From: Amblyomma americanum
Taxonomy: Eukaryota > Arthropoda > Arachnida > Ixodida > Ixodidae
Direction: 5' to 3'
Assembly (NCBI RefSeq): GCF_052857255.1
Contig: NC_135498.1
Span: forward strand, 158,023,124 to 158,087,123
DNA: 64,000 nt
In this document: positions 1-9,042 of the stretch, piece by piece
Layout of the letters: each line of letters begins with the position of its first letter
How positions within the stretch are numbered: the first letter of the stretch is position 1
Program-made: the position numbers and the translations under genes
Notes under the pieces: generated by a model
What the model saw: the letters and a program-made list of their open reading frames with translations, nothing else
Told to the model about the DNA's origin: nothing
The model's database searches: none

Positions 1-940
1 CCGATCGGTTCCATTGCCAGTAGAACCTGGGGAATAGAATAATTTGGCGCCAGCCATTTTCCAACAATGACGGATTGATGCGGTGTTTAACCGTACGTCC
101 GTATATAAAATTTGCAGCATTCTTCAGAGCATGTTGCAGGCCGAATATAGCTGACACACCCCAGTACGAGTAAAGATCTCCAGGTGTTCGTAACTGATCC
201 ATATCTCTACAATGTTCTCCCTTTCCCATTCTTTCAATGCATCCCTGATACTCGGGCCTCTAGAATTTCGCCTCCATTGAAATTCGACAGAACCAGGCCG
301 GAGCGGTCGAAGTTCGATGGAGGCAAAATTCTAGGAGCCCGTGTGCTCTGGGATGTCAGTGCACGTTTAAAAACTCCAGGTGTTCTAAATTTCTGGAGTC
401 CTTCATTACGGCGTGCCTCATAGCCTGAGTCGGTTTGGATGTTAACACCCCCCCCCCTAAAACCTTCTCTAACAGGGCTGTGGAAGTATCCAACGAGAGT
501 GGAATACGAGTTTTCATTACCTACGGTGGCGTACTTGAGCACAAATGGTTCTTTAAATTGGGGAATTAAACATGAATCCCACAAAGCAATTCAGCCGGTC
601 AGGCCGACCTTTTTAAGGGGGTGTGGCTAAAAGACAACATAGTAAACAAACACTGATGATGTTCAAGTATAAAATTATTAAAAAAAACTATCCCTGAAAA
701 CAAAGCAAAAACAGAAAACTGGAGCTGATGAAAAACATTCACCTTAGGAAGAAACGGATGTGCGCTTCACTCACGGCTGGTTCACTGCATCCCTTATAAA
801 AATGGTTTAAAGACAGTCTATGCACTCCTTATACTCATTGCCTTCATACAGATATTTCTTTTTGTCTATTAGTAATATACAGACGGTCATTAGACACAAG
901 TCTACTAAAAGGGTGTGGCCATAAGTCTATAGATTGTCTA
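1..940. repeat. Flank of a duplicated segment (partner at 60170-61120)
   Basis: This stretch is matched along its whole length, with scattered substitutions and small indels, by 60170-61120, and in both places it sits directly at the 3' end of the same minus-strand LINE. Because flank and LINE are shared in the same order and orientation, the simplest reading is one duplicated segment rather than two independent LINE insertions. The first ~240 bases correspond to the N-terminal half of the minus-strand ORF at 59816-60424. Bases 640-940 are AT-rich and non-coding, with short self-complementary pieces around GTCTAT. Confidence 0.8.
254..340. repeat. Inverted SINE palindrome (35-bp arms)
   Basis: Bases 254-288 and 306-340 are inverted copies of each other (30 of 35 positions by eye) around a 17-base spacer. 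Both arms contain the segment CTAGAATTTYGCCTCC of the tRNA-derived SINE found intact at 7206-7449. The right arm continues in SINE order into a diverged SINE body to about 470, so this is a head-to-head SINE fusion. The paired copy in the other duplicated segment is at 60425-60511. Confidence 0.75.
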
Positions 941-1090
941 TCACTGCCTATGAAAATGAAAATTGGTTTTTGGGAAAGTAAATGGCACAGTATCTGTCTC
1001 ACATATCGTCGACACCTCAACCGCGCCGTAAAGGAAGGGATTAAGGAGGGAGTGAAAGAAGAAAGAGAGAGGTGGTCGTAGTGGAGTGGG
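941..1090 (-). repeat. 3' tail of the I-like LINE, shared with Ruka-like SINEs
   Basis: Read on the minus strand this is the non-coding 3' end of the adjoining LINE: a CT-rich stretch, then TACGGCGCGGTT, a GATATGTGAGAC segment, and a terminal TTTCCCAAAAACC-type end followed by TTTTCATTTTCAT. The same ordered blocks make up the 3' half of the Ruka-like SINEs at 33320-33640, 32864-33123 and 58313-58625. Confidence 0.7.
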
Positions 1091-1290
1091 TTGGTAACTT
1101 CTTGCAGAAGTCCTGCAGAGCTTTCGCCGGCGGGGCTTTAGGTCTCCCACGTAGGGACGTCGATGTGTTGCCTCGCCGTCGCCTCGCGGGCCTGCTGATC
1201 GGCCCATTGTTGGTCACCGAGACTGGGGCTGCGCAAGGCAGTGGTCTACCGCGCGGAAGGGGTCCAGAGTTAGCACCGTTAGGGTTTTTG

Positions 1291-2523
1291 CTACAGTCCC
1301 AGAGCATATGGAGTAAAGTTGTTATAGCAGTGTGGCAGACCTTGCATATATTCGTCGGGTATGTTCTGGCGTAGAGTCTGGTATTGTGCCGGGTTGGGGC
1401 ACGTGAGTGTCTGCAGTTGTCTGAGGGCCACCGCGTGCGCCCTGTCCAGCTTGTTGTTGGGCAGAGGGAAGGTTCGGCGGGCCAGGCAGAGGGCCTTGGT
1501 AATTTCGTTGTATGTGGTCAAAGAGTCTTTGTTGCTGTCCCATGGACGGCGGTGGCCGGCGCGGTTCGCGAGCTCGCGCGCCGTGGCGTGTGCCGTCTCG
1601 TTTCCGTAGCAATATGTGTTCGATACTGCTCCCATGTGCGCCGGGTACCATTGGATTCTGGTTTGAAAAGCTTCCTTCAACTGGACTTTTCGATTGCTCA
1701 GGATTCGGGCCGCTGTCTGTGAGATCCATCTTTTGGCGAAGTTTTTGACCGTTTGTCGCGAGTCGCAGAGAACTGTGGTGCACGTCGGATCCGCGAGGGC
1801 GAGGGCCACCGTCACTTCCTCTGCTTCTGCGCGTTTGCACGCTACACTTGCTGTTATGCGCGTTTCGCCACTCGAATCGACGACCGCAACCGCGAATTGC
1901 GAGCGTTCTGCGTATTCCGCGGCGTCAACGTACCTTGTGCCCGTTTCGTCTCCGTGGCTGTGTAGGAGAGCTCTGGCCCTGGCCACTCTTCTTCCCCGGT
2001 TGTGTTCTGGGTGGACGTTCCGTGGAATCGGGTCGACTCTTGGGGTTTGTCTGATCGCGTCCGGAACAGCGACTTTCTGGGCTTGTTGTGCATGGTAACG
2101 GGTTCCGACACTTTCCATAATCTGGCGTCCTGCTCTCGTGCCCGCTAATCTTTCCAGTTGTGAAGTGCGCTGCACCTCGGAGATTTTGGTAAGCGTGTTG
2201 TCAAGCCCGAGCTGGAGCAAGAGTTGCGAGCTGGTGGTCTCAGGTAGACCCAGTGCAATCTTGTACACCCTGCGGATGAGGACGTTGATCTTCGCTTCTT
2301 CTCCCTTGTACGAGTTGTGGAATGCCGCGACGTACGCAATACGGCTCGTGGCGAAAGAGTTTATGAGTCGTGTGAGACTCGCCTCCCGCATTCCGTTTCT
2401 TCTGCTGGTGATCATCTTGAGGATTCGCATGGCGTTAGCCGTCTTGTGCTGTAATTTAGCGATCGTTTCTCCGTTGACGTCATTGGCTTCGATTATCATG
2501 CCAAGGACCCTAATTCTGTGCAC
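1291..2523 (-). pseudogene. I-like LINE ORF2, C-terminal part with RNase H
   Basis: A 410-codon open stretch covering the end of the RT (thumb/connection region) and an RNase H domain. RNase H landmarks in order are the first acidic residue in YVDAAEY, the glutamate in AEAEEVTVALAL, the aspartate in LCDSRQTVKNF, and WYPAHMGAVSN, which holds the late histidine; the final aspartate region reads NETAHATA. An RNase H downstream of RT in a non-LTR element points to the I group of LINEs. The reading frame continues from the RT at 2950-3465 but is cut off from it by the 364-bp insertion at 2586-2949. A second, independently decayed copy lies at 61474-63036. Confidence 0.85.
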
Positions 2524-2585
2524 TATTGGGATGGTTGCTCCGTTGCTCGTGCGTAGTCTGATTGATCTCTTCGTATTCTCGTCTA

Positions 2586-2949
2586 TTGGTAGTAGTGGTT
2601 TTATTTAAAATAATAGTAAAAAGGAAGGAAAAGATTTTTGCTAGCCCCGGCATCTGCCATCGATACTGAAGCACCTGAGATGGGGAAGCGGAAATAAAGG
2701 ATAGCAGGCAGAATGGAGAAATGAAATAAAAGAGGTGAGGGGACAGGAAGAGAGCATAGGGGAGAAGTAATATGTACAAACTATTTACACAGTAAGAAAT
2801 GTGTCCAGGTTGTGCGCGTGATTAGTTCACTTTAGAGGAATTAAATCACACACGCGCACAGCCCTGTGATGGTTACAACTGGAGTGGGGCGTCCAGTTAT
2901 TAATCGTTCAAGGTAGAACTCGCGGAGCGTTCGGTCACTGCGTGTAACT
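2586..2949 (-). mobile_element. LINE 3'-end insertion (S4 family) nested in LINE RT
   Basis: The duplicate LINE at 62755-62770 runs straight through this site, whereas here about 364 bases are inserted between RT and RNase H. Read on the minus strand, the insert matches 57955-58292 block for block: GTAGTTACACG, ATAACTGGACGCCCCACT, the TTGTGTAAATAGTTTGTA segment, GCTCAGGTGC-like and ATGCCGGGGCTAGC segments, ending in a short CCACTACTACC tail. Two further 3' portions are at 18780-18997 and 56200-56505. The microsatellite-like tail and 5' truncation are typical of a retrotransposed LINE end. Confidence 0.8.
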
Positions 2950-4267
2950 ACCGGTCGTTGCCGCATTCCGACCACACCCGGTTGGTCTGCCCCTCTGCGT
3001 AGGGCGGTAGAGTAGGAGTTCCGAATTTGTAGGCGAACATCGTAATCCCGTACCCACAAGGTATTCCTCTATTGTCTCGATTGCTGGTTGCAGTGCCGAT
3101 TCGACGTGACCGTCGCTGCCTTCGGCACCCAGTGTTATGTCGTCGACGTAAATGGTGAGCCGGACGTCTTCGAGTTCTTGTATCTTTTCTGCTAGCCCGA
3201 TCATGACGAGGTTGAAGAGCATGGGCGAAACGACGGATCCCTGCGGGGTGCCGGTGCTTCCCAGCGTTTGCTCTTCTAGCTGTATATCCCCTGCCACTAA
3301 AAAAGCTCGCCTGTCGGTCAAAAAAATCTTTACCGTACCTGTACGAGCGTACACCCAGGTTTTGCCGCGATATCGGGTGTAAGATCGCCGAGTGCGCGAT
3401 TCTATCGACCGCGCTTTAAAGGTCGAGGCCGAGAATTGCTCCGGTGCCTCTCGTCTTGCCGTCAAGCACCTGGTGCTTCAGTTGTAACATTGCGTCTTGC
3501 ATGGATAATTGGGGGCGGAATCCTATTATGGATGGTGGGTATGCCCCTTTCTGCTCTAAGTGGGCTTGCCAGCGGTTAAGCAGTGTGTGCTTCATGCTCT
3601 TGCCGACGCATGACGTTAGGGATATGGGGCGAAGGTTGTCGAAGCTCGACGGTTTTCCGGGTTTTGGGATTAGTATCATTCTCGCAGTTTTCCACTGTTG
3701 CGGGAGGCTGCCGCGCTGCCAGCACTCATTGATGAATGCCGTTAACTGTTCCACGGATCGATCGTCGAGATTCTTTATGGCGCGATTCGACACGCCGTCG
3801 GGGCCCGGTGCCGATCTGCTGTGGAGGTTCTGCAGCGCCGTCCTCAACTCTTCTACGTTAAAGTCCTTGTCCAATTCTGCGTTCGGATCCCCCACATATG
3901 GGCCGTGCTGTGCGGTCGAAGTGTGCGGCAAGTACTTCACTCCTAACCGGACGGTCACTGCATCTTCAGCGTGCTTCTCGAGCTCCTTGTGGAATAGAAG
4001 TGCGAGGCAGTTCCTCTGGTGGGACTTGGTCTTCGTTTCGCCCAACAGATGCCTGAGCAGGTTCCACGATTTCCCGTTGTGTAATTGGCCGTCGACTTCA
4101 TTGCATAACTGATCCCATTGCTGGCGGTTGAGCGGTCGGCAGTGCTCCTCCATGTTGCGGTTGATCTCCGCTGTTTTCTTTTTGAGTCTCCGATTGAGTC
4201 TCTGTCCCTTCCACATTGCCAGGACAGAGTTCTTCGCCTCGATGAGATGCGCCAGGCGGCTGTCCAT
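2950..4267 (-). pseudogene. I-like LINE reverse transcriptase
   Basis: Two overlapping open stretches (3416-4267 and 2935-3465) joined by one frameshift near 3420-3440. RT motifs are visible in order: SAPGPDGVSNRAIKNL, MILIPKPGKPSSFDNLRP followed by ISLTSCVGK, GFRPQLSMQDA, AILGLDL, TPQGSVVSPMLFNLVM, and the catalytic box TIYVDDIT. The other copy has YADD at this place, so YVDD is either a substitution or an allowed variant. The N-terminal side links to the endonuclease ORF through a short disrupted stretch at 4268-4302. Confidence 0.88.
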
Positions 4268-4302
4268 CTTGTCAGTTTCAACCTCGGTTTCGATGGTCTT
4301 GG

Positions 4303-5117
4303 TTACCGCTTTGGCATCTGCAACCAGCGTTCGATGTCCGTGATCGTATCTCCTGAATACTCTTGTTGGTTTCGTTTATTTCTGAAAGCTTCCCAATCGG
4401 TCCATTTGAAATTTCGCTTACTGCCGTGCGCCTTGTCCGGTGTCTGTACGTGTATTTCGACGATCATGTGGTCACTCCCCAGGTCGGTCGACGTCTTTTT
4501 CCACGTGGTACCCGTCGTCCCGGCATTTCGGACCAACGTCAGGCCCGGGGTCATTTCTCTGGTAGTTGAGGTACCGACTCTCGTCGGGTGCGCCGGACCC
4601 GTAAGTAACGTGATGTCGAGTTCCTTCGCATCTTGCCCGAGTTGTCTTCCCTTGGTCGTGCTGCAGCCGTAACACCATGCCGTGTCTGCCGCGTTGAAAT
4701 CTCCCCCTGCAATCAGCGTCCAGGACCCGGCAATCTTGAGCGTCTTCTGAAAGAGCGCTCGGAAGCGTTGGCGGCGTTTCGATGTGCTGCTGTATAAGTT
4801 CAATATGAATATATTTTGTTTCCTCTGCTTGGTGGGTATCAGTTCGATGAGAGCATGTTCTACCTGGACGCCGTTAGATCGTGGTCAACGAATGTGAGAC
4901 GCTTCCGAACGAGCGTGCATACACCCCTCCCCTCGATTTTGCTGCCTTGCGTTTTGTAGGCTGTTAAGGTAGCCGCATTGGTGAGCGTTTCTTGGAGTAA
5001 TATTACTTCTGCTTTACGTGTTGCGTGCCTGCTGTGTTGCTATAGAACGTCATTTTTGCCGGCGAAGCCGCGGCAGTTAGGCTGCCATATTACTATCCCT
5101 TGGTTATCGTTGGCCAT
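4303..5117 (-). pseudogene. I-like LINE AP-endonuclease domain (start of ORF2)
   Basis: ORF2 starts at an ATG at 5117 (MANDNQGIVIWQPNCRG), which is the usual 'IxxWNxxG' opening of the exonuclease/endonuclease/phosphatase fold. It is followed by VILLQETLT with the catalytic Glu, GGDFNAADTAWCYG with the Asp-Phe-Asn motif, and LGSDHMIVEI, the C-terminal Ser-Asp-His motif. The frame is broken by a TAG near 5040, about 25 codons in, and by a frameshift near 4870. The family enzyme nicks target DNA for target-primed reverse transcription; this copy cannot make it. Confidence 0.82.
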
Positions 5118-5290
5118 GTTGATGCTGATGCATGTTACCCGGCTGCCCTTGCTAGTGGCTCGGTCCCGCAACACTGCTCGTTGGTGCGTGTCCGTGTTTC
5201 GTGAATACGGAGTGATTCAGTATTATCTGCATGTTTCCTTCAACGTTAGTGGTGTTGTTTGCGAGGCCGAGGAATGTTGCGTGCAGGGTC

Positions 5291-5640
5291 TCAATGGTAC
5301 TTTCCATGGTGCATAGCATTTTCTTGATGTCTAATTTCCACTCGAAACTGGCTCCCGAAACCGCCCTCGTGGTGTTCTTGTATCGCCCGTTTCTTCGGGG
5401 CGGGCGCGTCCGCGTCAGGAAGGCTCGCCGGTACCTGCTGCTGTGCGTTCTGTTTGTTTTGTTCCATCCCGGCGCGCTCGCGTCTGAGTTCTCGCATCTC
5501 TTGCATTAGCTTTTGGACTTGTTCGCGCATTACCGCATTCTCTTTTCGCATTTCTGCGTTCTCTCTCCTTAGCGCCTCTAAAATGTCATTATCGGCTTTT
5601 TGATTCTGCCCTGGTACTGTAGGTGCTGTTACGACCCCCG
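5291..5640 (-). pseudogene. I-like LINE ORF1, C-terminal coiled coil
   Basis: An open minus-strand frame ends at 5291, 174 bases before the ORF2 start. From about residue NDILEALRRENAEMRKEN it has a regular heptad pattern with ELRRERAGMEQNK, so a coiled coil is likely, then a Pro/Ala-rich linker with APAPKKR and a charged C-terminus. ORF1 proteins of LINEs bind the RNA and multimerise. The upstream part of ORF1 is lost: a SINE fragment occupies 5668-5757. No zinc knuckle is visible in the surviving part. Confidence 0.6.
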
Positions 5641-5667
5641 GCCGCGCGATGCCCCGGACAGTGATGG

Positions 5668-5757
5668 AGTGCTCGGAATAATTTCTACCACCTGGGGATC
5701 TTTAACCTGCACTGACATCGCATGCCGCACGGTCGCCTTAGCGTTTCGCCTCCTCCT
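5668..5757 (-). repeat. Ruka-like SINE fragment (middle part)
   Basis: On the minus strand this contains the SINE body blocks GGAGGCGAAACGCTAAGGCG, GATGTCAGTGCA, TTAAAGATCCCCAGGTGG and AATTATTCCG in the usual order. Both the tRNA head and the 3' tail are missing. It marks where the LINE ORF1 sequence ends. Confidence 0.65.
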
Positions 5758-6105
5758 CCCAATGGGGAGGCGGACGTGAGGTATATGATAGAGGCTGTCT
5801 GCGTTGCCTAATGGGCCAGGAAAAACTTGCAGAAAAGATGGTCACAACTTGTGCGTTTATCTTGTTTTATTCATGTCAAAGACCGTCCTTCATCAGAGCA
5901 AGCAATGACTTTCTCACCCTGATTAGGGACGGTCCACCGGTCGTCCTCGCCTTAGAATGTGTAGGCAACCACCCAGCGTCCGTATGCGACTTATCGCCCC
6001 TTTCCCTCGTCGCTGTTCGCTCTCACCCTTGCGCCGTTTCCCTGTCTTCGTTGACGAGGAAAACTAAGTTATGCCATTTCGTAGGCACGAATTTTCTGGT
6101 CTTCG
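5758..6105. other. Stretch without a recognisable feature
   Basis: About 350 bases between the LINE/SINE junction and the gypsy protease. A plus-strand open frame runs through much of it without any motif I recognise. It may be decayed gypsy Gag/protease leader because it directly precedes the protease in the same direction. Confidence 0.3.
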
Positions 6106-6483
6106 ATGAGCTCAAGGCGTCATCTTTCCCCCCACAACGTCATAGAAGTCACTGTCGAGGGACCGCCGATATCCGCGCTTGTTGACACGGCTTCCGTGGT
6201 TTCCATTACTCATGAAAGGCTATGCCGCTCACAACGCGCAGTAACAGCGTCATTTCGGGGTCTGTCGTTCCGCGCTGCCAGTAGAGAGCGAACTGCACCT
6301 TTGACTGAAGGCGCAGCACGGGCCGTCATTTCACGGCATTTTAAACACAGTTCAGATCTCGGCCCAGTCGTGTCCCCATGGCATGCGTGTGCGGCGGAAA
6401 TTCTCAACGTAACGCAATCCGTGATTGATTGCGCCTGCGCTGAGGTGGAAATTTCTGCGCTGCGCGGCGAACTTAAAGCTTAA
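6106..6483 (+). pseudogene. Ty3/gypsy protease fragment
   Basis: The frame contains VIEVTVEGPPISALVDTAS, a retropepsin active-site region in which the expected DTG reads DTA. It is followed by HERLCRS and, near the end, VIDCACAEVEISAL, which resembles the 'avIDxxxxxv' stretch that closes the protease in arthropod gypsy elements. The glycine loss and downstream stops indicate an inactive relic. It belongs with the RT pieces at 7020-7815. Confidence 0.65.
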
Positions 6484-7019
6484 ATCCATTCAACCTGGAT
6501 GCAGAAGCTCACCGTCGCTGAGGAAGCCGAATTGGCACCGGAATCTTGAACGCTTGTTACTCCCTCGTATCCTGCCATGTCTGTTGTCACAGTTTTAATC
6601 ATATCTTCTGCTTCCTTTGCGCGCCGCAAGAACCTGCCGCTGTTTTATGCTGTCCTTGATGTCCACAAGAAGTGTTACGAAAATGGTGATTTATAATCCG
6701 TCCCCGTATCCACTTACCCTTATGCTTGGTGGGTCGCTTGACTCCATTCATCCTCCATTGTCAATGTTCGCAAGACTGCCTACAGTCCCGCAGTGGACCC
6801 TCAGCATTCAGAGTCCGTGCCTGATACGTTGCATGACGACAAACTTCCAACGACCCACCGTGAACAGGTGCCCGGATGCCTTTAGGCCTCACGTCAACTG
6901 CCCCTCCTCGCACCGAGACCGGTTCTCACACTTTTTGCCGCTGAAGTCGAGCGTCACGTCAATAATGAGCATGTTGAGAACGGTATGAACCGTGGCATCA
7001 CAACCCTCGCCCGGCCCTT

Positions 7020-7205
7020 GATATTCTCCGCTGGCACCGGTAAAAAGAAAGGTGGTTTCACCAGATTATGCGTTCTTTAGCGCCGCCTCAACAATATTAG
7101 GCATAGAGACAATAACCCCCTTCTCCGTTTATCTTGATTGTCTTCAAAGCACAGAGTGCTTTGCGTCCCTTGACCTAAATGCTGGCAACTGGCATGTGCC
7201 GATGG
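7020..7205 (+). pseudogene. Ty3/gypsy RT, first part
   Basis: Degraded RT motifs occur in more than one frame: a KKKGGFTRLCVL-like 'KKDGxxRxCVDyR' stretch near 7040, then DCLQSTECFASLDLNAGNWH near 7140-7195, the conserved 'sLDLxsGYwqvpm' block. The RT is interrupted exactly here by the SINE at 7206-7449 and resumes at 7450 with the same codons duplicated. Confidence 0.72.
7193..7205 (+). repeat. Target-site duplication, left copy
   Basis: CATGTGCCGATGG here matches CATGTACCGATGG at 7450-7462 (12 of 13). The two flank the SINE at 7206-7449 and both encode the same RT residues (HVPM). Confidence 0.85.
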
Positions 7206-7449
7206 TTTATGATTTGAGATTTATGCGGGCTTTAAGTCCCAAAGCGGCTCTAGCTATGTGAAACGCCGTACTGAAGGGCTCCGGAAATTGCGGCCACCTG
7301 GGGTTGTTTAACGTGCACTGGCATCGTGCACAGTACACGGGCCTCTAGAATTTCGCCTCCAGTGATATTCGACCACCGTGGCCAGGATCGAACCCGCGTA
7401 TTTCGGGCGAGCTGCCGAGCGCCATAACCACTAAGCCACCGCGGTGGCG
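7206..7449 (-). mobile_element. tRNA-derived SINE (S2 family), full length
   Basis: Read on the minus strand it starts with a tRNA-like head containing GTGGCTTAGTGGTTATGG (A box) and GGTTCGATCC (B box), continues with GGAGGCGAAATTCTAGAGGC, CCAGTGCACGTTAAA and CCCCAGGTGG, and ends in an AT-rich tail with CATAAATC. It shares its middle segment with the Ruka-like SINE but has a different tRNA head and a different 3' end, so it is a separate family. It inserted in antisense orientation into gypsy RT with a 13-bp target duplication. Confidence 0.88.
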
Positions 7450-7815
7450 CATGTACCGATGGCCGCTTCTGACCGAGAGAAGACATTCGTTACATCCGGC
7501 GGTGTATGCGGGTTTAGTGTAATGTCACTCGGCCTGTGTAAAGCGTTAGTCACATTCCAATGGATGAAGGAAAACATCTTGCGCAAGCTCAAGTGGCCCG
7601 CATTCCTCTGCTACCTAGACAGCATCCTTGTCTTTTCCAACGATTTCCGCTTCAATCTCGCGCGCCTACAGCAATTTTCGGCGTGCCTTACCGACGCCGA
7701 CCTGCAGCTAAATCTGAGAAGTGCCACTGCGGAGCCAGGCAGTTGATAATCTTGCGCCACATAGTCTCTAAGCAAGACCATTTCCATGGCCCGTCCAAGC
7801 CCCCTGCTGTTGCGT
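7450..7815 (+). pseudogene. Ty3/gypsy RT, second part
   Basis: RT resumes as HVPMAASDREKTFVTSGG, then MSLGLCKALVTFQWMKENIL (the 'PFGLxnAPatFqrxM' block) and FLCYLDSILVFSNDF. The catalytic box should be YLDD; here it is YLDS, so the second aspartate is lost. ADLQLNL and a shifted IILRHIVSKQD ('lGhxvs') follow. The enzyme is inactive by sequence. Upstream and downstream frames belong to the same element (6106-8105). Confidence 0.8.
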
Positions 7816-7949
7816 AATTTCCAGACCGGCTTCGATCAAGCAGCTTCGAAACTTATCAGCTCTGTGTTTCCAATTTCAGCGGTTCGTCCGCAATTGTGCG
7901 TATATCACTCTGCCCGTGACGAAGCTGCTTGGCCGCACCACGTGACCTG

Positions 7950-8105
7950 TCCGCCGAAGAAAAGGAAGCGTTCGCTGACTTCACCGTCAGTACTACGGCA
8001 CTACGAGCCAACAACACTTAGCGAGGTAAAAATTGACACGAGTGCAGTGGCGCTCTTTGGCCACAGATGCTCTTGCGCCATAATAGTCATCATCAAGAAA
8101 AGAGG
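7950..8105 (+). pseudogene. Ty3/gypsy RNase H start, truncated
   Basis: LRHYEPTTLSEVKIDTSAVA corresponds to the beginning of gypsy RNase H ('lrhfdp..p..v.tDAS'), with DTS in place of DAS. The element stops abruptly in AAGAAAAGAGG, where it passes into the modular repeat (block X) through shared sequence. Nothing 3' of this (integrase, LTR) is present. Confidence 0.6.
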
Positions 8106-8770
8106 TTAATCGACGCTGTCTACCGTTGCCCGCTTACGCTGAATGCAGCAATTTCGCCGTATGTTGCGCCATTTCTATCAATTTAGCATACTTGAGACAT
8201 ACTAGCGGAGATGTATTCCGGTTATACGTAGGGAAGCTGCGCATGCGCAGTGGCAAATGCGTCGCCGGGAAGGATTACTGCGTGTGCGGATCAGGCAAGC
8301 CTTTCCGCTAGTACGTCGTCAAGTTCAGTCCTAGTGGTGCAATCTGCTTGTTAGCAGGAGAACCAGTGTTGTCAACAAAATCGACGCTCGTCTTCGAGAT
8401 AAAAGGAGCACATTCGTCACTCTAAAAAAAAATAAAGCAAGGTTATCACTTATACGTTTTCTAATAGGCGAGACGAGACGAAGCGAAAGACCGGTGCCCC
8501 ATTTTTCACTAATTACTGCGCTGGAATGGGCAGTAGCAACGACGAATCCTGTCCGACGTGAGGCGTCCTGCAAAGAAGGGCGCCGCCATGTTTGTCGTCG
8601 CGGGAATGCAATTTCTTAGAATCAGCTCCCGCAGTCTGTCCGGAACCAATCGCGCTTTCTTGTGGGGTTTTCGGCGGAATCTCCGCAGCGGCAGCGGATT
8701 CTGCTCGCCCTCAATACCGGATCCTTTTTTTTATTTCATGACAACTATGTGGACACATTTTAAGGATGTT
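8093..8770 (+). repeat. Modular repeat, short form (X joined to C)
   Basis: The left part (to about 8330) matches the block X of 29380-29640; the right part (8350-8770) matches block C at 13600-14040, 29640-30030, 34790-35260 and 40600-41075. Typical block C landmarks are GAGACGAAGCGAAAGACCGG, GACGAATCCTGTCC, GCCGCCATGTTTGTCGTCG and a T-rich end with ATTTCATGACAACTATGTGG. In the long forms X and C are separated by about 1.5 kb (blocks Y and T), so this looks internally deleted. No coding potential is clear. Confidence 0.65.
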
Positions 8771-8774
8771 TCAC

Positions 8775-9042
8775 ACCGAAGTGGTGGCCTTGTGGGAGAG
8801 CACCCACTTCGCATTCGGGAGGTGCTGGGTTCGATCCCTAGCGCCGCCGGGTACCCACCGGTTTTCTAATGAGCACGAGGTTTCTCCTGGGCTGGTGCTG
8901 GGATGGCTGAATGGGCGAAATGCTTGTGAATGAGGCCGTGGACCAAAGCAGTCTGCGGACGGGCCAGTGATTCGTTCCGCCGTCCATATCCACATATCCA
9001 CGTCGTGCGGCTTCAAAACCCGCTTATGGTCCTTTTTTTTGG
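8775..9042 (+). mobile_element. tRNA-Ala-like SINE (S3 family)
   Basis: The head can be read as a tRNA: GTGGTGGCCTTGTGGGAGAG (D arm, A box), an anticodon arm whose loop in better copies reads CTCGCAT (anticodon CGC, alanine), and GGTTCGATCCCTAGCGCCG (T arm, B box). The body continues with GGGTACCCACCGGTTTTCTA, TTTCTCCTGGGCTGGTGCT and ends in CTTCAAAACCCGCTTATGG plus a T-run. Other copies: 14050-14321, 29040-29262, 30040-30306, 35575-35795 and 45481-45705, with partial ones at 35268 and 42931. Confidence 0.8.
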
